Below are positions 20,421-30,261 of a stretch of 55,602 bases of DNA, piece after piece (the first letter of the stretch is position 1; each line of letters begins with the position of its first letter). A program made the position numbers and the translations under genes. Source of the stretch: Candidatus Margulisiibacteriota bacterium (GTDB lineage Bacteria > Margulisbacteria > Riflemargulisbacteria > GWF2-39-127). The notes beneath the pieces were generated by a model that saw only the letters and a list, made by a program, of their open reading frames with translations, ran no database searches and was not told the DNA's origin. The stretch lies in the NCBI GenBank assembly GCA_003242895.1, contig QKMY01000022.1:1-55602 (forward strand), written 5' to 3'.

Positions 20421-20801
20421 CTATGTCAACGTTGCTATCATCTCCAGAAACTTGTCCCCAAAAATGATAATGCCAATTATAACTGCGGCAATTGCAGATA
20501 AAAACACAGCACCTGCTGCTACGTCTTTTGCAAGCATTGCCCGCGGTCTTAGTTTCTTGGTTACAAGATCAATGCTTAATTCAATAGACGTATTGATTAA
20601 CTCCGTCACCATAACGCCTGATATTGCTAACACTAGAAGCAACCATTCGATTTTTGTTATTTCGCAATTAAACCCTGCGAAAACAATAGCGGTAGCGACC
20701 GTTACATGTACCTTCATATGCCGCTGGGAACGGAACGCGTAATACAAACCTCTAATCGCATACCCAAAACTATCTAGAATTCTTACAGATCTCTTACGCA
20801 T
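20421..20801 (-). CDS. dgkA: Undecaprenol/diacylglycerol kinase
   Basis: 126-residue small integral membrane kinase with three helices. The family motifs are visible: RSQRHMKVH near residue 27, ELINTSIELSID (catalytic Glu region, about 70) and KDVAAGAVFL. Members phosphorylate undecaprenol or diacylglycerol to recycle lipid carriers. I start it at ATG 20801, overlapping the ybeY stop by 8 bases; a TTG at 20816 would extend it needlessly. Confidence 0.92.
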   Translation of the reverse strand: MRKRSVRILDSFGYAIRGLYYAFRSQRHMKVHVTVATAIVFAGFNCEITKIEWLLLVLAISGVMVTELINTSIELSIDLVTKKLRPRAMLAKDVAAGAVFLSAIAAVIIGIIIFGDKFLEMIATLT

Positions 20802-21267
20802 TATATAATCTCTCAAATTCTTTATAATAATACTGCTCCTGATCTTTCATTTTTATTGAATTTTCTTCATCATAATGAGTATACCCTAAAAGATGTAATA
20901 ATCCGTGAATCAGCAAAAAACCAATTTCCTGAACATAGTCTTTGCCAATCATCTTATCGTGCTCGGCAATATACTCTAATGACAGGTAGACCTCTCCAAG
21001 AAATTCACGGTCATCAAAAGAAAACGACAAAACATCTGTTGGCTCATTTTTGTCTCTATACCTGGAATTTAGCTGTTTAATATATTCATTATCACAAAAA
21101 ACTATATTTACTTCTGTTTCATTACAGTTATTTTTCTTCATAAGGAACCGAGTTATCGCTCTTAAGAGTTTCTCGAAATCTTTTTTTTTCATCCCATCAA
21201 TGAGATCATCCTTAGCAATTAATTTGTAGTCCCTAGATTTTTCATAATTAATAATTACTTTTGTCAT
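20794..21267 (-). CDS. ybeY: Endoribonuclease YbeY
   Basis: 157-residue UPF0054 metalloprotein involved in 16S rRNA maturation and ribosome quality control. The zinc motif HGLLHLLGYTHYDEE gives the three His ligands. The stretch EPTDVLSFSFDD is also diagnostic. It follows pgpH by 9 bases and overlaps dgkA, the usual arrangement. Confidence 0.95.
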   Translation of the reverse strand: MTKVIINYEKSRDYKLIAKDDLIDGMKKKDFEKLLRAITRFLMKKNNCNETEVNIVFCDNEYIKQLNSRYRDKNEPTDVLSFSFDDREFLGEVYLSLEYIAEHDKMIGKDYVQEIGFLLIHGLLHLLGYTHYDEENSIKMKDQEQYYYKEFERLYNA

Positions 21268-21276
21268 ATTCCGCTG

Positions 21277-23415
21277 CTAATCATCCTTTTTTTTGCCTTC
21301 TAGCTCCTGAACAATTTTCTCCGGAGAATAATCTATACGGGAATGATATATACCAATCAAGGTCTTGATAATAGAGTTTTTAATTTTTTCTATCTCAGAT
21401 AAGCTTAAGGCAGATACATTAAGTTGTCCGTCATCAATTTTTTCTTTAATTAGCTTCTTTACCATGCCTTCAATCTTCGGAGGACTTGGCTTATCCATGC
21501 TTCGAACAGCAGCTTCGATCGTATCTGCCAACATTATTATTGCAGCTTCTTTGCTCTGAGGTTTCGGTCCGCTATAACGAAATTGCTCTTCAGAAACAAC
21601 TTCTACATTTTCTTTTTGAATATATTTCTGATAAAAATAATAAACGAGACTATCTCCATGATGGCGTTCAATAATATTTATAATATCTACCGGTAAATGA
21701 TACTCTTTGGCAACCTCTGCACCATCTTTCGTGTGGGACAATATAATAATAGCGCTAAGTCTTGGAGACAATTTCTGGTGTGGATTTTCATCGTGAATTT
21801 GATTTTCAACAAAAAAATAAGGCCTTTTTAGTTTGCCGATATCATGATAATAACTTCCAACTCTTGCGAGTAAATAATTACCTCCGATAGCCTCCGTGGC
21901 TGACTCAGCAAGAGAAGCAACAACGGTTGAGTGATGATAGGTACCAGGGGCTTCCATCATGAGCCTGCGCAGCAATGGATGATTCGGGTTGCTAAGTTCA
22001 ATATACAGCATAGAGGTTGAAATACCAAAAATGCTTTCAAAATAAGGAATAATACCGATGGTAATAATTGCCGATACTGTACTTACAAGAAACCCACCTA
22101 ATAAAGTAAAGAAAATGTTTTGAGGATTATGATTTTCATAAAGGACTAATGTGGCTAATATCGAAATTACCCCGACATTAAAGCCAGCTTTCGTCAGATT
22201 CTTTCTTTCATAGACATTTGACACATTAAAAACTGCAAAGGCGGCAATAATGGAATTATAAATTGCAACTGAAACTGAAGCGAATACCACGCCGACCAAA
22301 AGAGAAGCGATGAAGCCAACAAACAATGCAACTTCCCTATTAACCAGAACTACTAACAGCATGATAAACAAGGCCATAAATGACACAAACTGCGGTTCGG
22401 GAATTGGATTAAAGGAAATCAAAAACTTCAAATTAAAACTTGGAATAAGGGATACCAATTTGGCAGAAAAGAGACAGCCTACTAAAAACAAATTAATCAA
22501 TAAAACATATTTAACTTCAGCAGCAATAGTTTTTTTAAAAAAATAAAGAAATCTCTCAATCAAAAATAACAACATGAATACCAGCATAGATAAACTGAAT
22601 ATTTTATTGTAATTTGCTGAAACGCCTACATACCCTAAATATTTTAAAACATTATAATGATCCTGATTAACGATGTCCCCGGCATATAGAATAGGTTCAC
22701 CTTTTCTATATGCAGTAACAATCGGAGAAATAGAATTCCTTGCAACCTTCTTTAACTCATTCGTCTTCTGTTCATCATAAAATATGTTTGGAATTAAAAA
22801 GTTCTTCACTAAATCAGTCAAGACTTCTTTGTATGCACGCAAGCTCTGATTTTTTTTCAATTCATTTGAAATAATTATCTGGATTTCCTCATCATTGATG
22901 TCAGAAACACCACGATTCGTGATCTTATCGATTATTCTATTAACGGTATCGGAGATAACCTCGAATTGCTGATCATTAGATTTAGATAACCGGCTAAAAT
23001 AACTCTTTGTCAAACTAGCATTTAATACTGGTTTAATTAGTTTTTTTTCATCTATCCGATATTCACGGAGGGCTTTAAAAAAATTTGTGACATTGAGATT
23101 TACATCCTGATTAACTTCTTGATTAATAGAATAAACATCTTTTACCTGGCTCGCCTTTAATTCTCTCAACTGCTCTGTTTCTTTTTTATTAGCCCTGGTT
23201 TGTATCTCAAAATATTGAGGACTCACTACCTGGACATTACTTCTTTCGCCAACTTTGAGATTTAACCCTTTTGAAATATAAGGAGATATTAAGATCAGTG
23301 ACAGGAAAAACCAAGAGATGAACCAAATTCCAAGAAGAATGATATTTTTTCCACTATAAAATTTCTTTAGCTTAGTAATTATACTTTTTATATCCGTGCC
23401 TTTTTTCTCAGCCAT
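21277..23415 (-). CDS. PgpH/YqfF-type 7TM-HD phosphodiesterase
   Basis: 712 residues: one N-terminal membrane helix (about 26-46), a long extracytoplasmic 7TMR-HDED region (about 47-260), seven membrane helices (about 265-470) and a C-terminal HD domain with HHSTVVASLAE, YYHDIGKLKRP and LSHTKDG. Homologues degrade cyclic di-AMP. No diadenylate cyclase is visible in the window, so the cyclic nucleotide is inferred from family knowledge. It is followed by ybeY as in many bacteria. Confidence 0.88.
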   Translation of the reverse strand: MAEKKGTDIKSIITKLKKFYSGKNIILLGIWFISWFFLSLILISPYISKGLNLKVGERSNVQVVSPQYFEIQTRANKKETEQLRELKASQVKDVYSINQEVNQDVNLNVTNFFKALREYRIDEKKLIKPVLNASLTKSYFSRLSKSNDQQFEVISDTVNRIIDKITNRGVSDINDEEIQIIISNELKKNQSLRAYKEVLTDLVKNFLIPNIFYDEQKTNELKKVARNSISPIVTAYRKGEPILYAGDIVNQDHYNVLKYLGYVGVSANYNKIFSLSMLVFMLLFLIERFLYFFKKTIAAEVKYVLLINLFLVGCLFSAKLVSLIPSFNLKFLISFNPIPEPQFVSFMALFIMLLVVLVNREVALFVGFIASLLVGVVFASVSVAIYNSIIAAFAVFNVSNVYERKNLTKAGFNVGVISILATLVLYENHNPQNIFFTLLGGFLVSTVSAIITIGIIPYFESIFGISTSMLYIELSNPNHPLLRRLMMEAPGTYHHSTVVASLAESATEAIGGNYLLARVGSYYHDIGKLKRPYFFVENQIHDENPHQKLSPRLSAIIILSHTKDGAEVAKEYHLPVDIINIIERHHGDSLVYYFYQKYIQKENVEVVSEEQFRYSGPKPQSKEAAIIMLADTIEAAVRSMDKPSPPKIEGMVKKLIKEKIDDGQLNVSALSLSEIEKIKNSIIKTLIGIYHSRIDYSPEKIVQELEGKKKDD

Positions 23416-23496
23416 TTACTACCTCTAACTACCCCCTGTTATTTGTCTTATCCCAGTTAGCAGAGACACAACTTCTATTCATTAAAACAATTGTTA

Positions 23497-24747
23497 TTAT
23501 AAAACTTTTTCGATGCTGGCACCGAGATTATTCAATTTCTCTTGAAACAGTTCGTAGCCGCGATATACATGGCCATTACCATAGATAACCGTATTGCCCT
23601 TTGCCGCCAACCCAGCCAGCCACAAAGCTGCGCCAGCCCGCAGATCCGAGCATTGTACCGGGGCTCCGGAGAGGCTCTCAACGCCTTCGACAATAGCAGA
23701 TCGCCCTTTAACCTTTATCTTTGCACCCATTCTGATTAGCTCAGGAATATACATGAATCTATTCTCAAAAATAGTTTCAGTTACGACACTGGTTCCCTTT
23801 GCTAGTGTAAGCAAAGAGGTAAACTGTGCTTGCATATCAGTTGGGAAACCAGGGTAAGGCAAGGTTTCCAAGTCAATTGCATTAAGCTGTTTATTTGATC
23901 TTACTAGTATACCGGATTCCCTAATCTCCATTTCCAAGCCCATCTCTCTTAGTTTATGGAGCATTGCATCGATATGGGCCGGATTAATCTTATCTACAAG
24001 AACTTCCCCACCAGCAATAGCAGCTGCAATAATAAGCGTACCAGCTTCTATCCGGTCTGGGATTATTGAATAATTAATTCCTCTTAGCGTTCTCTGTCCT
24101 TGAATAGAAATAGTACCACTATCCGCTCCTGTAATGTTAGCGCCGGCGGAATTAAGAAAATTAGCAAGATCAACGACTTCCGGCTCAGTAGCTGCATTTT
24201 CAATTGTTGTATCTCCATGTGCGAAACAAGCAGCCATCATAATATTTTCTGTAGCGCCTACACTTGGAAAATCTAAATGAATATTATTACCGTGCAGACT
24301 TTTCGCCTCAAGAACAACAAACCCATGCTCTTGACTTACTTTTGCTCCAAGCTTCTCAAAACCTTTCAAATGAATATCAATCGGCCTTGCGCCAATTGCA
24401 CACCCACCAGGCATAGGTATCTTTGCTAATCCTGACTTTGCCAAAACCGGTCCCGCAACAAAAAAGGATGCACGCATTTTGGTAATGAGCTCATAAGGGG
24501 CAATATGCCTTATTTTGCTATAATTCCAGACCTTCACTACATTTTTGCAGTATTCTGCACGAACACCTAATGCTCGTAACAACCGAATAACCGTCGTGAC
24601 ATCTGTTAAATTGGGAACGTTCTCAATAACGGATTCACCTTCCAACATTAACGTTGCAGCTAGAATTGGTAACGCCGCATTCTTAGCACCACTAACGGAT
24701 ACGGTTCCGGTTAATCTCTTATTTCCTGTTATTGTTACTGTAGACAT
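23497..24747 (-). CDS. murA: UDP-N-acetylglucosamine 1-carboxyvinyltransferase
   Basis: 416-residue enolpyruvyl transferase, the first committed step of peptidoglycan synthesis. The fosfomycin-target Cys is kept in GGCAIGARPID (about 114). Other marks are SGAKNAALPI near 20, FPTDMQAQF and DLRAGAALWLAGL (RAGAA loop). It starts four bases after the wecA/tagO-like stop. Confidence 0.97.
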   Translation of the reverse strand: MSTVTITGNKRLTGTVSVSGAKNAALPILAATLMLEGESVIENVPNLTDVTTVIRLLRALGVRAEYCKNVVKVWNYSKIRHIAPYELITKMRASFFVAGPVLAKSGLAKIPMPGGCAIGARPIDIHLKGFEKLGAKVSQEHGFVVLEAKSLHGNNIHLDFPSVGATENIMMAACFAHGDTTIENAATEPEVVDLANFLNSAGANITGADSGTISIQGQRTLRGINYSIIPDRIEAGTLIIAAAIAGGEVLVDKINPAHIDAMLHKLREMGLEMEIRESGILVRSNKQLNAIDLETLPYPGFPTDMQAQFTSLLTLAKGTSVVTETIFENRFMYIPELIRMGAKIKVKGRSAIVEGVESLSGAPVQCSDLRAGAALWLAGLAAKGNTVIYGNGHVYRGYELFQEKLNNLGASIEKVL

Positions 24748-24751
24748 AGAA

Positions 24752-25798
24752 TTAGTAATTCGTTTCTTTTTGAATTTTAATTATTCCAATTGCTATTATT
24801 ATACATATAAATATAAGAGCTAACAAACTCTGAACACCACTGAGCATCGTCATGATTAATGAACAAAAGCCTAAAAGGATACTAGCAAAATACATTATTT
24901 TCACAACCTGCTTATGCGTAAATCCAATGTATAATAATCTATGATGGATATGTTGTCCATCTGCTTTAAATATTGGCTGACCTCTTTTTAACCGCCGGAT
25001 AATTGACGAGATAGTATCATAAATTGGTATCCCGATTGCAAGAATTGGCACTGCTAACGCAATTGACGTCGTACTTTTCAAAACTCCTATAATAGAAACG
25101 GTGGCAAGAACATAACCAAGAAGCATACTGCCGGTATCACCCATGAAAATTGAAGCAGGGTTATAATTATACTTCAGAAAACCGAGGGTCGCACCAATTA
25201 TCGCAATAGTAATAAACGCCGCAGTTATCTCTCCAGTCACTAACGCACCTAAAAACAGACTAAACCCTGCGATCACTGTCACTCCGGATGCTAACCCATC
25301 TAATCCGTCAATCAAATTCATTGCATTTATTATGCCTATTATCCATAGAACTGTAATCGGAACACTCAGAGCTCCCAAATGGATAAGTCCGCCACCAAAA
25401 GGATTCGAAATAAATTCAATTTGAATACCAAAACCTATCCCATGAAAACTGATTGCAGTAATAATTGCCACAAACAATTGTCCAGCCAGCTTAACCGATG
25501 CACGCAATTCTTTTATATCGTCAAAAAAACCTAATATGACGATAAAAAAGCTACCGATCATTATACTACTTAATGTTTTTTCTAGAGGAATATTATAAAT
25601 AAAATGAACGACAAAAAAAGAGGCGATAAACCCGCAGAATATTCCAACTCCGCCTAGACGGGCAATAGGCATGGAATGAACTTTCCGTTCATTAGGAATA
25701 TCAAAAAACCCAGCCTTAATCGATAACTTTTTAACAATAGGAGTTAGTATTAATGAAATAAAAAAAGCAGAAATAAATATATCAAAGTAGTGCATCAA
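24752..25798 (-). CDS. Undecaprenyl-phosphate N-acetylglucosaminyl-1-phosphate transferase (WecA/TagO-like)
   Basis: 348 residues with about ten membrane helices. It has the polyprenyl-phosphate transferase motifs ERKVHSMPIARLGGV (near 37), NAMNLIDGLDGLASG, FMGDTGSMLLG and the QHIHHRLL loop, the latter typical of WecA/TagO rather than MraY. It starts surface-polysaccharide synthesis by loading UDP-GlcNAc onto the lipid carrier. The sigma-factor gene lies 27 bases upstream. Confidence 0.9.
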   Translation of the reverse strand: MMHYFDIFISAFFISLILTPIVKKLSIKAGFFDIPNERKVHSMPIARLGGVGIFCGFIASFFVVHFIYNIPLEKTLSSIMIGSFFIVILGFFDDIKELRASVKLAGQLFVAIITAISFHGIGFGIQIEFISNPFGGGLIHLGALSVPITVLWIIGIINAMNLIDGLDGLASGVTVIAGFSLFLGALVTGEITAAFITIAIIGATLGFLKYNYNPASIFMGDTGSMLLGYVLATVSIIGVLKSTTSIALAVPILAIGIPIYDTISSIIRRLKRGQPIFKADGQHIHHRLLYIGFTHKQVVKIMYFASILLGFCSLIMTMLSGVQSLLALIFICIIIAIGIIKIQKETNY

Positions 25799-25825
25799 TA
25801 TCTCAGCCGCTTAGAATACTAATTA

Positions 25826-26416
25826 TTATTCACCAATAATTTTTCGCATTTTAGTAACGGCTTCTTTATATATTCTCGTCACTTGCGACTCGCTCAAATT
25901 AATCTCAGTACCTATTTCTTTAAACGTCTTATCATTTTTATAACGTTTATTTATTATAGTTCTCTCGACAAAAGACAGACTCTTCATCGCATCTGACAAT
26001 TGAATACTATTCTCAATCTTCGTCTGCATATTTTCAGTATTATTAACAGTCAAATAAACATACGCAGCATCATTTATCCAGTTATAAAGACGCCCAGGAT
26101 CAGCTTTCGTCAAATATCGCAAATGATCTTTCATCGCTCCCGTCATTCTCGTATAAGCGAAAGCCCATATATCACATTTTAGGCGCGGATCCCAAGATTT
26201 AATTGTTTCAACAAACTCTATTTTGGCAATATTAGCCAAATCATCGAATTCAGAGCTTACTACATGTTTAGGAAGATGGGCGGTATAATTGTATACTATC
26301 GAAATTATTTTTGAATTAAATTTTGACAATATCACATTCGAGTATTCTTTAACCATATACCCTTTTACGTTATCCAAAACTTCGTTTTCAATTTCTTCCC
26401 ATTTCATATTGATCAT
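25826..26416 (-). CDS. fliA: FliA/WhiG-like sigma-70-family factor
   Basis: 196 residues, shorter than usual FliA (about 240). Region 2 is seen in FDDLANIAKIEFVETI and SWDPRLKCDIWAFAYTRM (a FliA-like pattern, about 60-95), and region 4 in SFVERTIINKRYKNDKTF and SESQVTRIYKEA (about 150-190). Region 3 looks shortened. Its ATG overlaps the stop of the small upstream gene (ATGA). Place at the end of the flagellar operon suggests it controls late motility genes; no anti-sigma FlgM is recognised. Confidence 0.85.
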   Translation of the reverse strand: MINMKWEEIENEVLDNVKGYMVKEYSNVILSKFNSKIISIVYNYTAHLPKHVVSSEFDDLANIAKIEFVETIKSWDPRLKCDIWAFAYTRMTGAMKDHLRYLTKADPGRLYNWINDAAYVYLTVNNTENMQTKIENSIQLSDAMKSLSFVERTIINKRYKNDKTFKEIGTEINLSESQVTRIYKEAVTKMRKIIGE

Positions 26417-26709
26417 TCGCCACTTCTATTAATCTTAACTGATGATATATATCTAAGCCCGGCTTGCTCTAATTCTTCATACATATCACATATATTTAAA
26501 TGCTCATTATTCTCAATATCTAATTCTTGTTTCTTTGGAAATCCTAACCCCACTAAAACAGTCTCAACCAACCTCTCGACATTATTGGAAAACTCGTCGC
26601 TAATCTCTGGCAACACATCGAACTTAACAATATCAAGCTCTTCCCTAATAATCGGGTGCTTAACTGATCCCCAGCCTTGCAACTCTCGCCTTGAGTACTT
26701 CTTTTCCAT
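26413..26709 (-). CDS. 98-residue unknown protein coupled to the sigma factor
   Basis: Not recognised. It is soluble and acidic in its second half, with no membrane segment or Cys cluster. AAGGA lies 6 bases before ATG, and the stop overlaps the sigma-factor start by four bases, so the two proteins are probably made together. The middle (NNVERLVETVLVGLGF) looks helical. A regulator of the sigma factor is one possibility, but nothing in the sequence proves it. Confidence 0.75.
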   Translation of the reverse strand: MEKKYSRRELQGWGSVKHPIIREELDIVKFDVLPEISDEFSNNVERLVETVLVGLGFPKKQELDIENNEHLNICDMYEELEQAGLRYISSVKINRSGE

Positions 26710-26822
26710 GGAATTCCTTCATAGCCGGATTAATAATACCACTCTCATTATAAATGGATATGAACTATATATCCACAAATATTCTTTTTATAAAAAAATC
26801 AAACCTATATTCTATCCTTTAA

Positions 26823-28904
26823 TTAATAGTCATCAGAAATAATACCGATTGATTGAACTTTCACCTGCGAAACTACCTCATTATATGACAAAACAGCCAA
26901 TACCGGGAAATTCCGTTCTGTAAATCGTTTGAAGTGCGGCCTTAACCGTGGAGAACAGAGCACGACCGGCGGTCTTCCCATTCTTGTAAAATTCTTAAAG
27001 TGTTCCGATAACTGGCTTAATATTTTTTCACCAATATTGGGATCTAAGGCAAGGAAGGAACCATATTCTGATTGATGAACGGAACCGATCATCGTTTCTT
27101 CAAGTCGAGGATCAATGGTAAGGACTGTTAACATTTCATCTTTATCAGTGTATGAGGAACATATTTGACGAGCGAGCGACTGACGAACGTACTCAGCAAG
27201 CAAATTCGTATCTCGCGACACATGAGCATAATCTGCGAGCCGTTCCAAAATAGTAGATAAATCCCTGATCGAAACTCTTTCTTTTACTAAATTCTGCAAA
27301 ACCTTATGAACCTGCCCCAAGGACAGCATATCAGGAACCAATTCACGAACAATAGCTGCATTTGTATTTTTCACCAATTCCAAGAGTGATTGAACATTCT
27401 GCCTGGTCATTATTTCATCGGCATGCCGCTTTATTACCTCAGAGAAATGGCTTGTTATATAATCTGTGGCAGTTTGCGCAGGTATTGCCAATTCCTGTAA
27501 AACTCGGCCATGGTCCTGAGAAACCCAAACGGCAGGTTCAAGGGTTACGGGATCTATGACTTCAATACCTGAAACATTTCTTTCTCTCAATTCTTTTAAA
27601 CCATGCTTAATATAATAACAATCAGTAAAGGCTTCCCCTAACGATACCTTGGTACCACGAATTTCAACTTTGTAAGCATTAGGCGCAAGGCTGAGATCAT
27701 CCATTACCCGAACACCAGGAATAACAAAGCCCAAGTCTTGTCCTATGTGATACCTGACAAGCGTAATCCGCTCAAGCAGAGGCCCGTTCTGAGCCGGGTC
27801 AATAAGAGGGATCAAGTTCCTACCGGTTTTCAAGCTAATAGGATCCAGACTCAAGGTCCCTAGCAAATTCTCCGGTTTCTTAAGGGCTTCTTTCGCAGTG
27901 GAATCCCCGGCGATTTGAGCTACTTCCATTTCGTCTTTTCTCGCTTTTAATAACGTTACACCAACCAATGCGGAGCCTCCCGCTAATGCGAGAAAAGGGA
28001 ATGTCGGCAACCCGGGTACCAAACCGAACATAAACAAAATGCCCGCAGTAAAAAGAAACGCCTTTGGTTCCTTTAATATCTGTTTCTGAATATCTGTTCC
28101 TAAGCTGACTTCTGAGGCAGACTTGGTTATTACGAGACCCGTGGCAATAGAGATGAGCAAAGCTGGCACCTGAGTCACAAGTCCGTCACCAATCGTCAGT
28201 CGGCCAAAGGTCTCCAGTGCGTCCCTTATTTCCAGGTTCTGCTGAAATTTTCCAATCAATATACCCCCGATGATATTAACGAACACAATAATAATACCGG
28301 CAATCGAGTCTCCGCGAACAAATTTATTAGCCCCGTCCATCGAACCGAAAAAAGTTGCTTCCCTTTCAATCTTTTTTCTTCTCGCCCTAGCCTCATTAGC
28401 GTCGATCAACCCTGCATTAAGATCAGCATCAATACTCATTTGTTTTCCGGGCATGGCGTCCAAGGTAAATCGAGCAGCAACCTCAGCTACTCGTTCAGAA
28501 CCTTTTGTAATAACCATAAATTGAACAATCGTTATAATAGAAAAAGCTACAACACCAACGATAAAATTACCTTTGGTTACAAATTCGGCAAAGGCATGTA
28601 TGACTTCGCCATCAAACTCCTCTCCCAGAGAGAGGATCAATCGGGTTGTCGAGATATTCAAGGATAGCCGAAAAAGAGTTAATACGAGCAAAATAGAAGG
28701 AAACGCAGCAAAATCCAAGGGTTCATTAAGAAATATCGCGACCAAAAGAACCATGATCCCGAGTGCCATACTTAGCACTAACAGGATATCCAGCATCCAC
28801 GTCTGTAAAGGAATTACCATGAGGCTTATTATTAAAACAAGCATCAAAGAAACTAAAAAGTCAGAAATTGGAATTTTTTCTCGAAATTTTTTTAGGAAAT
28901 CCAT
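26823..28904 (-). CDS. flhA: Flagellar export apparatus protein FlhA
   Basis: 693 residues: eight membrane helices in the first 310, then a cytoplasmic domain. The FHIPEP-family signature DSIAGIIIVFVNIIGGI (about 200-218) and DADLNAGLIDANEARARR are clear. It forms the nonameric export gate and binds chaperone-substrate complexes. No good binding site precedes ATG. The normal neighbour flhF is missing between flhA and the sigma factor. Confidence 0.97.
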   Translation of the reverse strand: MDFLKKFREKIPISDFLVSLMLVLIISLMVIPLQTWMLDILLVLSMALGIMVLLVAIFLNEPLDFAAFPSILLVLTLFRLSLNISTTRLILSLGEEFDGEVIHAFAEFVTKGNFIVGVVAFSIITIVQFMVITKGSERVAEVAARFTLDAMPGKQMSIDADLNAGLIDANEARARRKKIEREATFFGSMDGANKFVRGDSIAGIIIVFVNIIGGILIGKFQQNLEIRDALETFGRLTIGDGLVTQVPALLISIATGLVITKSASEVSLGTDIQKQILKEPKAFLFTAGILFMFGLVPGLPTFPFLALAGGSALVGVTLLKARKDEMEVAQIAGDSTAKEALKKPENLLGTLSLDPISLKTGRNLIPLIDPAQNGPLLERITLVRYHIGQDLGFVIPGVRVMDDLSLAPNAYKVEIRGTKVSLGEAFTDCYYIKHGLKELRERNVSGIEVIDPVTLEPAVWVSQDHGRVLQELAIPAQTATDYITSHFSEVIKRHADEIMTRQNVQSLLELVKNTNAAIVRELVPDMLSLGQVHKVLQNLVKERVSIRDLSTILERLADYAHVSRDTNLLAEYVRQSLARQICSSYTDKDEMLTVLTIDPRLEETMIGSVHQSEYGSFLALDPNIGEKILSQLSEHFKNFTRMGRPPVVLCSPRLRPHFKRFTERNFPVLAVLSYNEVVSQVKVQSIGIISDDY

Positions 28905-29096
28905 ATGTATTTTTACAACACTATTATAAATTTTGTGTTAAACAGCAGGCGCTCAGCGCACTGGGTACCTTACCTAAATCGCCTTCGTCCTTCAAACAAC
29001 TAATCCAAGCTCATAACGTATCTTATCTGCACTAATTAGGCGTAATAATCTTCTTACAATTATAGCTTGAAGACATAAATAAAACAACACACATAC

Positions 29097-30173
29097 CTAC
29101 AAAGCGCGAGGCTGCCGTTTTTGTTTTTTGATCTCGTAAACAAAGGCCAGTACTTCTGCGACAGTCCGGTACAGATCAAAAGGCACCTCTCCACCAATCT
29201 CAGCAGAAGCAAAAAGAGCCCGAGCCAACTCAACTTTTTCAACAATAGGAATATTATTCTCTTCCGCAATTGCCTTAATCTTTTCAGCCAACTTCAATTG
29301 TCCTTTGGCTATAACCTGAGGTGCTTTCATTATCGAAGCATCATATTTAATTGCCACAGCGATATGTGTCGGGTTCGTCACAACAACATCTGCACTGGGG
29401 ACTTTGCCCATTCCTCGAGACATAGCTGCCTCACGTGCCATCTGACGCATTCTCTGCTTGATTTGGGGATCTCCCTCAAGTTTTTTATACTCTTCTTTGA
29501 TCTCCTGCTTCGACATGCGCATTCCCTTCATAAATTCATATCTCTGATAAAAATAATCCAGCATAGCAATCATCAAATAAAAAATACCAACCCTGGTTAC
29601 AATTCTCATAACAATTTCGCCAGTCAACCTCATAAAGGCCATCAAGGGCAATGAACTTACGGTTAATATCTTATGTATATCCGCAAAAATAGCTTTATAG
29701 GTAATCCACAACACTATTCCGATTTTCGCTAACGATTTAATGAGCTCAATAATTCCTTTCATAGAAAACATTCGCTTAAACCCTTCAAGAGGGTTAATTT
29801 TAGATAGTTTTGGCATGAGCGGATCAGTAGAAAAGTTAAACTGTGTCTGAAGAATTTCTGCTAAAACTGCTACACCTAAAATTGTTAGAAAAAGCGGTGT
29901 TAAAACTTTGAAAAACGTAAAAACAGCCTGAGTAAGCAGAACACCAAAAATACTCGCAGTAAGGGGTTTGGATATAAAAGAGTAGTTAAAATAGAGGTAC
30001 TTGTTAATCTCTTCCCACATCATGGGAGCATTGGCCTTCAATACGTAATAGGAGGAAAGCAGCAGGAATGCCGTAGTTACTTCCTTACTCTTAACTATCT
30101 GGCCCTTTTTTCTAGCCTCCCTTAATTTGTGCGGGGTAGGTTCCTCTGTTTTATCTCCGGCTTGCTCGCCCAT
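29097..30173 (-). CDS. flhB: Flagellar export switch protein FlhB
   Basis: 358 residues with four membrane helices and a cytoplasmic autocleavage domain. The NPTH site is intact in VVTNPTHIAVAIKY, so the hook-length substrate switch should work. The N-terminus GDKTEEPTPHKLREARKKGQI is typical. It acts with FliK, encoded in the same operon. About 190 bases to flhA hold no gene. Confidence 0.97.
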   Translation of the reverse strand: MGEQAGDKTEEPTPHKLREARKKGQIVKSKEVTTAFLLLSSYYVLKANAPMMWEEINKYLYFNYSFISKPLTASIFGVLLTQAVFTFFKVLTPLFLTILGVAVLAEILQTQFNFSTDPLMPKLSKINPLEGFKRMFSMKGIIELIKSLAKIGIVLWITYKAIFADIHKILTVSSLPLMAFMRLTGEIVMRIVTRVGIFYLMIAMLDYFYQRYEFMKGMRMSKQEIKEEYKKLEGDPQIKQRMRQMAREAAMSRGMGKVPSADVVVTNPTHIAVAIKYDASIMKAPQVIAKGQLKLAEKIKAIAEENNIPIVEKVELARALFASAEIGGEVPFDLYRTVAEVLAFVYEIKKQKRQPRAL

Positions 30174-30261
30174 CAGTTAATATTCCCTTTGTTTTTTGAT
30201 ATTTAATGAAATCGATGGAAATCTAATAATTTACAACGAAAATGGAATCGAGAATTTTAGA

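Noticed and set aside
20332-20742. 136-codon plus-strand frame opposite dgkA
   Set aside because: Antisense to dgkA, whose catalytic motifs are obvious.
29121-29654. 177-codon plus-strand frame opposite flhB
   Set aside because: It is antisense to the clear flhB gene, His/Ser/Phe-rich, with no family motif.
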